A DNA stretch of 7,659 nt from an uncultured Clostridia bacterium (GTDB lineage Bacteria; Bacillota_A; Clostridia; Christensenellales; Aristaeellaceae): positions 1-7,659 of the forward strand of contig CAMBWJ010000073.1 in assembly GCA_945871545.1 (NCBI GenBank), given 5' to 3'. This document shows, piece after piece, positions 1 to 6,170 of the stretch. Within the stretch, counting starts at the first letter, position 1; each line of letters begins with the position of its first letter. A program made the position numbers and the translations under genes. The notes under the pieces were generated by a model. The model searched no databases and was not told the DNA's origin. It saw nothing but the letters and a program-made list of their open reading frames with translations.

Positions 1-19
1 ATAGCGCCGGGATGCCCGA

Positions 20-50
20 AATGCAAGGGAATTTGCATTAAAACATGCAT
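20..50. promoter_or_regulatory. Evenly spaced TGCA palindromes, possible operator
   Basis: Three TGCA cores sit at 22-25, 34-37 and 46-49, each exactly 12 bp from the next. The first two form an inverted repeat, AATGCAA at 20-26 and TTGCATT at 33-39, with a 6-bp gap. The third lies in the perfect palindrome ATGCAT at 45-50. They lie just upstream of the promoter of the AllA-like gene, where a repressor or activator could bind. The repeats are seen directly; the regulatory role is inference. Confidence 0.3.
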
Positions 51-59
51 TTTTGATAC

Positions 60-89
60 TGTACAGGGGCGGCAGAATGGTGATATAAT
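60..89 (+). promoter_or_regulatory. Extended -10 promoter of the AllA-like gene
   Basis: A perfect TATAAT (84-89) is preceded by TG at 81-82, which gives the extended -10 form TGnTATAAT. The -35 region is weak: TGTACA at 60-65 stands 18 bp upstream and matches the consensus poorly, and a better TTGATA at 53-58 is too far away (25 bp). Extended -10 promoters tolerate a poor -35. Transcription would begin near 96, about 30 bases before the start codon. The TGTACA is part of the palindrome CTGTACAG (59-66), which could overlap an operator. Confidence 0.7.
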
Positions 90-112
90 AGTAGCAACCA
101 ATATTTATAAAT

Positions 113-117
113 GGAGG
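113..117 (+). promoter_or_regulatory. Ribosome binding site deciding the AllA-like start
   Basis: GGAGG lies 8 bases before the ATG at 126. An in-frame ATG at 111 overlaps this site and would have no Shine-Dalgarno of its own, so 126 is the preferred start. Confidence 0.8.
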
Positions 118-125
118 AATGCAAT

Positions 126-620
126 ATGCGCACCATCAAGGCCGTACCGATCACCGCAGAGAACTTCCGCCCCTACGGCAGCTTCGCCAGCATGCTCGAG
201 CCCAGCGGCAACTGCTTCCCCGGCGACGCCACCTTCTACCCGGATCAGGTGGAGCTGACCGTGCAGGGTGGCAAGCCCATCACCTTCTCCCCGCTGACCG
301 TGAAGAAGCCGGAGAAGATGATCGTCACCAAGGCGGAGTACCACAACTACACCGGCGAGGGCGTGCTCGTGCTCGACGACGACGCGGTCATCCACGTCGC
401 CCCGCCGTCCAACAAGGTCATCGTGCCGGAGCTGACCGAGGCCTTCATCGTGCCCAAGGGCACGCTGGTGAAGCTCAACACCGGCGTGTGGCATCTGGCG
501 GCGCTGCCGGTGCACAACGAGCTGCTGCACGTGATGATCATCCTGCCCGAGCGCGTGTACGCCAACGACTGCTACGTCTGCGAGTACCCCGAGGATCAGT
601 ACATCGAAATCACGCTGTAA
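126..620 (+). CDS. Ureidoglycolate lyase (AllA)-family protein
   Basis: This 164-residue cytoplasmic protein resembles the ureidoglycolate lyase family, whose founding member AllA (about 160 residues) splits ureidoglycolate into glyoxylate and urea in allantoin breakdown. Family-like traits are the opening VPITAENFRPYGSFA, a beta-rich middle ending in a DDAVIHVAPPS strand near residues 84-94, and GVWHLAALPV around 120-129 with His123. The last is where AllA proteins carry a conserved W-H pair. The tail PERVYANDCYV resembles that of Bacillota homologues as I remember them. There is no signal peptide or membrane segment. The gene has its own promoter and terminator and is not part of the downstream operon. 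No other purine-breakdown gene is in view, so the substrate is not confirmed. Bacillota members of this family may act on something else, and I give no gene symbol for that reason. The family call is fairly sure, the reaction less so. Confidence 0.72.
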   Translation: MRTIKAVPITAENFRPYGSFASMLEPSGNCFPGDATFYPDQVELTVQGGKPITFSPLTVKKPEKMIVTKAEYHNYTGEGVLVLDDDAVIHVAPPSNKVIVPELTEAFIVPKGTLVKLNTGVWHLAALPVHNELLHVMIILPERVYANDCYVCEYPEDQYIEITL

Positions 621-632
621 GGCACTTCCACA

Positions 633-672
633 GAGGTGCGCGAACCATCCGGTTTGCGCGCCTCCTTTTTTT
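633..672 (+). terminator. Intrinsic terminator after the AllA-like gene
   Basis: A 14-bp stem pairs 633-646 (GAGGTGCGCGAACC) with 651-664 (GGTTTGCGCGCCTC) around a 4-base loop, with two G-U pairs and no gaps. It is followed one base later by seven T residues (666-672). It begins 12 bases after the stop codon and separates the AllA-like gene from the transporter operon. Confidence 0.92.
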
Positions 673-679
673 AATCGCA

Positions 680-691
680 AAATGTACATTT
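680..691. promoter_or_regulatory. Perfect 12-bp palindrome, possible operator
   Basis: AAATGTACATTT is fully self-complementary. It lies in the AT-rich part of the leader between the terminator and the transporter operon. Its TGTACA core also occurs in the CTGTACAG palindrome upstream of the first gene. A dimeric regulator site is plausible, but nothing here identifies the regulator. Confidence 0.3.
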
Positions 692-752
692 CCATGAAAA
701 TCTAAGCAAACTCTAATTATTTGTGAACCGTAGCTTATCCATGAGCGTCTAA

Positions 753-758
753 TATGAT
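753..758 (+). promoter_or_regulatory. Weak -10 candidate for the transporter operon
   Basis: TATGAT differs from the -10 consensus at one position and lies about 100 bases before the first gene of the operon. No good -35 sits 16-18 bp upstream. TTGTGA at 721-726 is the nearest match, but its spacing of 26 bp is too long. A promoter must lie somewhere between the terminator at 672 and the gene at 862 unless transcription reads through. This is the best candidate I see, and it could need an activator. Confidence 0.25.
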
Positions 759-783
759 ATGGGAATATCTGGGTGAGCTGGAC

Positions 784-813
784 GATCCGGGCGACCCGGT
801 CGCTTCGCAAGCG
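784..813 (+). other. Two tandem GC-rich hairpins in the operon leader
   Basis: The first hairpin pairs 784-791 with 795-801 around the triloop CGA, seven pairs with a bulged T786. The second pairs CGCTT (801-805) with AAGCG (809-813) around the triloop CGC. The two share C801, so they cannot both be complete. They lie about 35 bases before the ribosome binding site and have no T-run. They may shape the 5' leader of the mRNA, but no known riboswitch class is recognised. Confidence 0.3.
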
Positions 814-846
814 CCCCATGTATTGAGATGAAATTGAACAAAACGC

Positions 847-853
847 AAGGGAG
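847..853 (+). promoter_or_regulatory. Ribosome binding site deciding the TTG start
   Basis: AAGGGAG stands 8 bases before TTG at 862. An in-frame GTG at 853 touches this site, too close for normal initiation, so TTG 862 is preferred. An ATG at 880 has no such site and would remove most of the signal peptide. Confidence 0.6.
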
Positions 854-861
854 TGAGCAGA

Positions 862-2712
862 TTGAACAGATGGATCTCCATGCTGCTGGTATTGGGCCTG
901 CTGAGCGCGGGCGGTGTGGCCGAGACCGCATCGGTGGAACCGCAGCAGATCGAGGAACCCGCGGCGGAGGAGAGCGCCGCGCCGGAGGAAACCCCGGAGG
1001 AAACCCCCGCGCCGGAAGAAAGCGCCGCGTCGGAGGAGACACCTGCACCGGAGGAGACCCCCACACTGAAAGAGAGCGCAGCCCCGGAGGAAAGCCCCTC
1101 AGCGGTGGAGCCCCCCGCAGCGAAGGTCACGCCCCTGCCCGAATATGAGGGCTACCTGCTGGACATGCAGGGCGAAAGAATACAGGGCGGCACTTTGAAG
1201 GAGCTGTTGCAGGCGGAGGGTGCGCTGCGCGTGTGCGTGTGCACCCCGCAGATCATTTATCTGGAGGACTTTCCGCTGCACCGCCTGAACGAGATCGAAT
1301 TTCTGCCGGACGCGGAGCTGGGCCGCAGGTACCGCGTGGTGCTCTCCGCAAGCGACGATCCGGTGGACGAATACACGCCGGAGATCATCGCGGAATTTGC
1401 CCAGGACGCGGTGGGCGACCTCTTCATCTGGCTCATGGAGGAGCCGGTCGAGCCCACGCCGACCCCCGCGCCGGAGCAGGGACTTCAGGTGTCGCCTGAG
1501 GACTACTATGCGGGGCGCTGGAGCTGCGTGCCGCCCACCTTACACTTGAGCGGCATCGAGGAGGACGACGCGGACAGCGACTACGCCGTCATCATCCTGG
1601 ACGAGCGCATCGCGCTGCTCTCGGGCAGCGATTACATCCCCCTGGACGAGGGGACGTACAGCGTGCGCTTCGCCATCATGGACGGCATGGGCGACCTGAC
1701 CAGCCGTTCGGAGCGCTACGAGCTGATGCTGGACTTCACCCCGCCGGAGCTGGGCATCGAAGTCAGCCAGGAGCTTGACCGCACGATGACGCTGCACCTC
1801 TCCGACGCCCTCAGCGGCGCGGCTTCGCTGTCGCTGGACGGCGGCGCGAGCTGGATCGCGCTGGACGGCATGGAGAGCTACCCCTACACCGCTTCCGGGA
1901 AGCAGGTCTTCGCCCCGGGAACGATCCAGCTGATGGACAACGCGGGCAACCTTTCCGAAAATGTCGAGGAGATCGTGCTGGACAAGCTGCCCCGGATGTC
2001 CGGCGGCGGCAGTGGCGACAGCGCGCCGAAGAAGCAGCACGCCAGCGGCGACGGCGACACGGCGCTCTACAACGCCTATCCGCTGGAGCTTCCCGAGGAG
2101 AGCGTGCAGACGCTGACCCTCGGCGGCGAGGCGGTGGAGCTGTCCATGGAGCTGGTGGGCGAGACCACGCCCGTTACCCCCGGCAGCTTCCGTGCGCAGA
2201 TGCTCCGCTGGACGCGCAGCGATGGCGCGGAGGACGTGGACGCGGGCGAGCCGGACACGCTGCTCTTGACGGCGGAGCCGCTCTCCGAGGATGAAGCCGA
2301 CTGCGCCCGGGTGTGGAGGATCAACGGCGCGGTGCTGCGCAAGCTGTACAACAGCGACGTGCGCTACCTGCTGCTGGACGTGGACGGCGCGATGCTCTCG
2401 CTGCCGACCCAGGGCTTCGTGGCGGGCACGCGCTACGCCGAATTGAAGATGCAGGGCGCGTCCACCGCCGAGTTCGCCTACGAGATTCGCATGCGCAGCG
2501 CCGAGGATGCGCAGGCCCTGCCCTTCAACCGCGCCCCGGGCTGCGCGGCGGAGATCTGGGTGGAGGTTGCCGGCGAGCGCTTTGAGCTGATCGACCGCCT
2601 GTCCACGCCGGAGATGTACCCCTGCGACGTGTACTGCGCCCCCGACGACCTGCCCGACTACCCCTACGGCGCCTACCCCGCATTCGCGGACGACACGGAA
2701 ACGGAGGTTTGA
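862..2712 (+). CDS. Secreted Ig-like domain protein with repeat stalk
   Basis: I do not recognise the family of this 616-residue protein. Residues 1-20 form a signal peptide (MNRWISMLLVLGLLSAGGVA) with no lipobox cysteine. A Glu/Pro/Ala-rich stalk with three imperfect repeats spans about 37-88. A compact domain of unknown type follows (about 98-194), containing the motif VCVCTPQIIYLEDFPL, then a TPTPAPE linker. Residues about 207-375 look like beta-sandwich material. The second part has marks of bacterial Ig-like domains: it opens DFTPPELG near 292 and closes IQLMDNAGN near 361. A Gly/Ser-rich linker (about 380-400) leads to a C-terminal domain of about 215 residues with LPTQGFVAGTRYAELKMQG. 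There is no LPXTG motif and no C-terminal membrane segment, so it is probably released or held non-covalently. It is first in the operon, and its stop lies three bases before the adaptor gene, so the two are probably translated together. A role as surface scaffold or ligand-binding partner of the importer is inference. The start could instead be GTG 853. Confidence 0.8.
   Translation: MNRWISMLLVLGLLSAGGVAETASVEPQQIEEPAAEESAAPEETPEETPAPEESAASEETPAPEETPTLKESAAPEESPSAVEPPAAKVTPLPEYEGYLLDMQGERIQGGTLKELLQAEGALRVCVCTPQIIYLEDFPLHRLNEIEFLPDAELGRRYRVVLSASDDPVDEYTPEIIAEFAQDAVGDLFIWLMEEPVEPTPTPAPEQGLQVSPEDYYAGRWSCVPPTLHLSGIEEDDADSDYAVIILDERIALLSGSDYIPLDEGTYSVRFAIMDGMGDLTSRSERYELMLDFTPPELGIEVSQELDRTMTLHLSDALSGAASLSLDGGASWIALDGMESYPYTASGKQVFAPGTIQLMDNAGNLSENVEEIVLDKLPRMSGGGSGDSAPKKQHASGDGDTALYNAYPLELPEESVQTLTLGGEAVELSMELVGETTPVTPGSFRAQMLRWTRSDGAEDVDAGEPDTLLLTAEPLSEDEADCARVWRINGAVLRKLYNSDVRYLLLDVDGAMLSLPTQGFVAGTRYAELKMQGASTAEFAYEIRMRSAEDAQALPFNRAPGCAAEIWVEVAGERFELIDRLSTPEMYPCDVYCAPDDLPDYPYGAYPAFADDTETEV
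970..1125 (+). repeat. Three imperfect Glu/Pro/Ala-rich repeat units
   Basis: Units begin at 970, 1018 and 1072 (48 and 54 bp long, then about 54 bp). Each opens with ESAAPEE or ESAASEE and continues with Thr/Ser-Pro and Ala-Pro-Glu. All units keep the reading frame. At the DNA level the copies share blocks such as CGGAGGAAACCCC at 983-995 and again at 995-1007, but have diverged. The encoded segment should be an extended, acidic, unfolded stalk. Confidence 0.75.
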
Positions 2713-2715
2713 TCC

Positions 2716-3831
2716 ATGATAACGGTAAAACGGATGATTTCTGCAGCGGCAATCCTTGCGATGTTCACCGGCGCGGCGGCCTCGGCGGAACTTGCGCTGG
2801 ACGGCAGCGTGGTGTCCGGCGGCGCGGATTCGGTGCGCGCACCCTTCGGCGGCATCGTCGAGGACGTGAAGCTGCGCGCGGGCGACCTGGTGAGCGTGGG
2901 CGACCCGGTGGCCTCCATCGTGACCTCCAAGGTCTACGCGCCCCAGGACGGCATCGTCGGCAGCGTGTGCGCCCAGGCGGGCGACAGCGCCGAGGGCATC
3001 ATGAAGCGCTACGGCGCGGTGCTCTACATCGAGCCCACGAACCGCTACATCGTGCAGGCCAGCACCGAGAAGGCCTACAATTCCAGCGACACCCGCTACG
3101 TGCACATCGGCGAGAAGCTGTACCTGAGCTGCACCCAGGACGGCAGCCACCGGGGCACCGCCCGGGTCACAAAGATCGAGCCCGCCGACGAAGCCGGGAT
3201 CACCAAGTACACCCTGGAGGTCACCGGCGGCGACTTCTACATCGGCGAGACCGTGGGCGCGTTCCGAAGCGCGGACTATGCCTCCACCTCCCGCCTGGGC
3301 CGGGGCACGGTTGCCCAGGCCGAGGCCATCGCGGTGGAGGGCGCAGGCAGCATCCTCAAGCTCCACGTGGCCCCCGGCGACAGCGTGGAGCGCGGCCAGC
3401 TGCTGTTCGAGACGGTGGAGGGCACGCTGGACGGCCTCTACGCCGGGGAGAGCACCATCCCCTCCGACCTCAGCGGCATCGTGGCCAGCGTGGACGTGCA
3501 GAACGGCGCGTCGGTCACCAAGGACGCGAACCTCATCACCGTCTACCCCTTCGACCAATTGCAGGTGGAGGCCCAGGTGAACGTGCTGGATCTGGGCGCG
3601 ATCCACGAGGGCGACGCGGTGGAGATCGAGTTCGACCTCGACCCGGACAGCCTGCGGCGCTACGAGGGCGTGGTGGAGAGCATCTCCTACCTCAGCAGCG
3701 GCGAGGGCAACCAGAAATATTACAGCGCCTACATCTCCTTCGCGGCGGACGAGCACGTGCGCCTGGGCATGCCCGCCATCGTCTATCTCAAGGACGGCGC
3801 GGAGGATGAAGCCGAAACGGTGACCGAATAA
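2716..3831 (+). CDS. Secreted HlyD/MacA-like adaptor with two lipoyl-barrel modules
   Basis: This 371-residue protein has an N-terminal signal peptide or anchor (ISAAAILAMFTGAAASA, cut expected near residue 24) and no lipobox cysteine. Two modules follow that resemble periplasmic adaptor (membrane fusion) proteins. Module 1 has lipoyl-like half-motifs at about 42-70 (APFGGIVEDVKLRAGDLVSV) and 75-95 (APQDGIVGSVCAQAGDS), then a barrel-like stretch. Module 2 repeats this at about 208-236 (GSILKLHVAPGDSVERGQLL) and 252-275 (LSGIVASVDVQNGASVTKD), then a barrel (LQVEAQVNVLDLGAIHEGDA) to the C-terminus. In typical adaptors the half-motifs are separated by a long coiled-coil hairpin; here the gaps are short. 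GGAGG at 2703-2707, inside the end of the upstream gene, sets the ATG start, and the gap of three bases suggests translational coupling. Adaptors normally serve exporters, so its place in an importer operon is odd. It may bridge the secreted proteins and the membrane; that is inference. Confidence 0.78.
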   Translation: MITVKRMISAAAILAMFTGAAASAELALDGSVVSGGADSVRAPFGGIVEDVKLRAGDLVSVGDPVASIVTSKVYAPQDGIVGSVCAQAGDSAEGIMKRYGAVLYIEPTNRYIVQASTEKAYNSSDTRYVHIGEKLYLSCTQDGSHRGTARVTKIEPADEAGITKYTLEVTGGDFYIGETVGAFRSADYASTSRLGRGTVAQAEAIAVEGAGSILKLHVAPGDSVERGQLLFETVEGTLDGLYAGESTIPSDLSGIVASVDVQNGASVTKDANLITVYPFDQLQVEAQVNVLDLGAIHEGDAVEIEFDLDPDSLRRYEGVVESISYLSSGEGNQKYYSAYISFAADEHVRLGMPAIVYLKDGAEDEAETVTE

Positions 3832-3845
3832 ATTCTATGTATTAT

Positions 3846-3851
3846 AAGGAG
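3846..3851 (+). promoter_or_regulatory. Ribosome binding site deciding the binding-protein start
   Basis: AAGGAG lies 9 bases before ATG 3861. An in-frame ATG at 3837 would place this site inside the gene and would add eight polar residues before a normal signal peptide, so 3861 is preferred. Confidence 0.8.
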
Positions 3852-3860
3852 AACAGACTC

Positions 3861-6122
3861 ATGCATAAGCTGCTTTCGATTCTCATGGTTCTCGCGCTGG
3901 TTCTCGCGCCCCTGACGGCCCTTGCCGCCCAGGGCGACGCGAACCTCGGCCGCAACTTCTACGAGACCTACCGCGACAGCATCAGCGGCGTCTTCACCGT
4001 GAGCAACACCCTGTACGTCTACGGCTACAAGGGCATGTACACATGGCACGTGGGCGACGCGGAGCTTGCACCCCTGATGCTCCCGGAGCAGGAGAACAGC
4101 GGGGACACCTATTCCAGCATCCAGAGCATCTTTGCCGACGGCGAGAACATCTACGCCCTGACCGCCACCTTCCTGAGCGACGAGACCCGCTACTCCCTGG
4201 AGCGCGTCGAGCTGATTCCGCTGGAGATCGACGGAGATGCGGTCAGCTACGGCGAAGGCACGGAGCTGAACCGCGACGATCTGGTGGTGAACTACGGCGA
4301 CGACAACGAATACATGATTCAGATCAACAGCGTGTGCTGTGCGGACGGCCGCGCCTACCTGTGCGTGTACAACGACATGGGCGAGTCCGCCGTCTACATG
4401 CTGGACCTCTCCGACGGCAGCGGCATGTTCATCGAAGACCTGGTGAATCCCCTCGCCTGCACGCCCTACGAGGACGGCCGCGTGCTGATTGAGTGCTTCG
4501 ACTGGAATTCCCGTCAGTGCAATCTGCTGGACTACGACCCCGAGTCCGAGAGCCTGTCCCCCGCCTGCACGCCCATTGAGCGCGAGAGCACCCTCCAGGG
4601 CATCGTATACAGCCCGGAGACGGGTCGCCTGTTCTTTCAGGAGGACGGCTACGTGAAGGCCGCCACGGACTTCGACTTTGAGAACGCCGTCTCCGTGGCC
4701 GAGTACCCCCAGTTCTACTACAACGATCAGGCCGCTCACCTGCTGCCCGGCGACTACTACGTCTGCTTCGACTACGAGAGCATCAGCGTCCGCGCCACCG
4801 ACCCCGAATCCCTGCCCGAGACCCGCATCGTGGTCAGCGGCATGTCCGACTACGTGACCGACGCGTACTACGACTTCACCAACACCCACGGCGACGTGGC
4901 CGTGGTACTCTCCCAGGACTATCAGGAGAGCAGTGCCATCATCGAGGGCATGATGAACCGCGATTCCACCAGCGACATCCTGCTGCTCAGCGTCAGCTCC
5001 AAGGCCTTCGAGTCGCTCTACCAGCGCGGCTACCTGGCCGAGATCGACGACGCGGAGCTCCGCACCGCCATCGAGGGCATGTACCCCGGACTTCAGGAGG
5101 TGCTGCTACGCGACGGCGAGGTCGTGGCGGTTCCGGTGCGCCTCTACGGCTGGATTCCCGGCATCAGCGTCGCGGGCTTTGAGAAGATCGGCGTCTCCCG
5201 CGAGGAGATTCCCACCAACTGGCTGGACTTCCTCGACTTCCTGGAGACCCTTTCGGACAAGCTGCCCGAGGACGGCAGCGTGCGCATCTTTGACGAGTAC
5301 ATGACCCAGGAGTACGCCAAGAACGAGCTGTTCAGCGCCGTGTTCCAGAGCTACAAGAACGCCATGCCCGACGGCGAGATCCGCTACAACACGCCGGAGC
5401 TGCAGGCCGCCTTTGAGAAGCTGCTCAATCTGGACTACGAGGCCATGGGTCTTCCCGAGGACGACGATGAGGCCGAGATGATGGGCGGCAGCGTCGCCAT
5501 CTACTCCGTGGGCGATCCTGAGCGCACTTACACCCTGTTCACCGGCAGCGTGGGCTGCACCCTGGGCAACTTCTACAACGATTTCGAGCCCTGGCCGCTG
5601 TCCTTCTCCGCGGACGACGTGGGCGTGCTGCCCATCGACCTGACCGTGGCGGTGATCAACCCCTTCTCCGAGCACCGCGAGCTCGCCCAGGAGTTCCTGC
5701 GCGCGATCTATGAAACCCTGGACGAGGACGTGCTGTACAACCTCAGCGACGCGCTGAACGAGCCCAGGCGCTACGATCTCTACGAGGAAAACCTGGCGGA
5801 GGTCAACAAGATGCTGGAGGACGAGCGCGCCGCGCTGGAAAAGGCCGAGCCGGTGGACAAGCCCGCCCATCAGGAGACCATCGACCAGCTGGAGAAGTCC
5901 CTGGAGGACATGGAGGCGAACTACTGGATGATCTCCCCCGCGTCGCTGGAGTGGTACCGCAGCCACGCGCAGAACCTCCACGTGATGCGCTACGACTACA
6001 CCGACGAGGCCGACGGTCTCTACGATCAGGCCGAGCAGCTGATTCAGGGCCGCCTCAGCCCCGCCGACTTCCTCTCCGCCATGGATCAGAAGATCCGCAT
6101 GATGGCGCTGGAGGGGAACTGA
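3861..6122 (+). CDS. Beta-propeller-fused extracellular solute-binding protein
   Basis: This 753-residue exported protein begins with a signal peptide (MHKLLSILMVLALVLAPLTA, cut near ALAA) without a lipobox cysteine. Residues about 40-325 hold six or so recurring segments of the form 'x-I-x-ADG-E-N-I-Y-A-L', seen near 42, 87, 155, 202, 247 and 290 (for example IFADGENIYALTATF and VCCADGRAYLCVYN). These look like beta-propeller blades. From about 327 the sequence matches family 1 solute-binding proteins: YVTDAYYDFTNTHGDVAVVL, then SDILLL, a GLQEVLLRDGEVVAVPVRLY strand, a TNWLDFLDFLETL helix near 453 and AVINPFSEHRELAQEFLRAI near 595. Usual family members are about 400-450 residues, so the propeller explains the extra length. 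A charged helical stretch at about 640-690 appears to be an insertion before the terminal helix. The protein should capture a ligand, probably a saccharide or glycoconjugate judging by the permease type, and deliver it to the downstream permeases. The ligand cannot be read from the sequence. Confidence 0.85.
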   Translation: MHKLLSILMVLALVLAPLTALAAQGDANLGRNFYETYRDSISGVFTVSNTLYVYGYKGMYTWHVGDAELAPLMLPEQENSGDTYSSIQSIFADGENIYALTATFLSDETRYSLERVELIPLEIDGDAVSYGEGTELNRDDLVVNYGDDNEYMIQINSVCCADGRAYLCVYNDMGESAVYMLDLSDGSGMFIEDLVNPLACTPYEDGRVLIECFDWNSRQCNLLDYDPESESLSPACTPIERESTLQGIVYSPETGRLFFQEDGYVKAATDFDFENAVSVAEYPQFYYNDQAAHLLPGDYYVCFDYESISVRATDPESLPETRIVVSGMSDYVTDAYYDFTNTHGDVAVVLSQDYQESSAIIEGMMNRDSTSDILLLSVSSKAFESLYQRGYLAEIDDAELRTAIEGMYPGLQEVLLRDGEVVAVPVRLYGWIPGISVAGFEKIGVSREEIPTNWLDFLDFLETLSDKLPEDGSVRIFDEYMTQEYAKNELFSAVFQSYKNAMPDGEIRYNTPELQAAFEKLLNLDYEAMGLPEDDDEAEMMGGSVAIYSVGDPERTYTLFTGSVGCTLGNFYNDFEPWPLSFSADDVGVLPIDLTVAVINPFSEHRELAQEFLRAIYETLDEDVLYNLSDALNEPRRYDLYEENLAEVNKMLEDERAALEKAEPVDKPAHQETIDQLEKSLEDMEANYWMISPASLEWYRSHAQNLHVMRYDYTDEADGLYDQAEQLIQGRLSPADFLSAMDQKIRMMALEGN

Positions 6123-6143
6123 CGCAGCACCCAGATTTCAATC

Positions 6144-6170
6144 GTGGCGGGGGATGCTTCCCCCGTCCAC
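6144..6170 (+). other. Intergenic hairpin between binding protein and permease genes
   Basis: GTGGCGGGGG (6144-6153) pairs with 6160-6170 around the loop ATGCTT. This gives ten pairs with one bulged T at 6166. No T-run follows (the next bases are AATAAACTTA), so it is not a standard terminator. In sugar importers such hairpins often protect the upstream message from 3' decay, so that binding protein exceeds permease. That role here is inference from position and shape. Confidence 0.6.

Noticed and set aside
754..831. 25-codon open frame (MIWEYLGELDDPGDPVASQA and five more residues) in the operon leader
   Set aside because: No ribosome binding site precedes it, its start overlaps the -10 candidate, and 25 codons can occur by chance in GC-rich sequence. 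A leader peptide remains possible but is not supported.
862..2712. Sortase-anchored surface protein
   Set aside because: There is no LPXTG-type motif with a hydrophobic and positively charged tail; the C-terminus is acidic (FADDTETEV).
1540..3756. Very long minus-strand reading frame (738 codons) across the Ig-like and adaptor genes
   Set aside because: It is the mirror of GC-rich coding sequence, rich in His, Val, Arg and Ala with no recognisable domain. The + strand genes here have signal peptides, ribosome binding sites and family motifs.
2709..3809. + strand frame of 366 codons overlapping the adaptor gene in another frame
   Set aside because: It is Arg/Gly/Pro-rich shadow sequence. The frame from 2716 has a signal peptide, lipoyl motifs and the ribosome binding site.
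3783..4889. Minus-strand frame of 368 codons, with similar frames at 5106-5981, 6086-7150 and 6939-7655
   Set aside because: All lie opposite well-supported + strand genes and have the composition of antisense shadows (His/Val/Gln-rich), with no domain.
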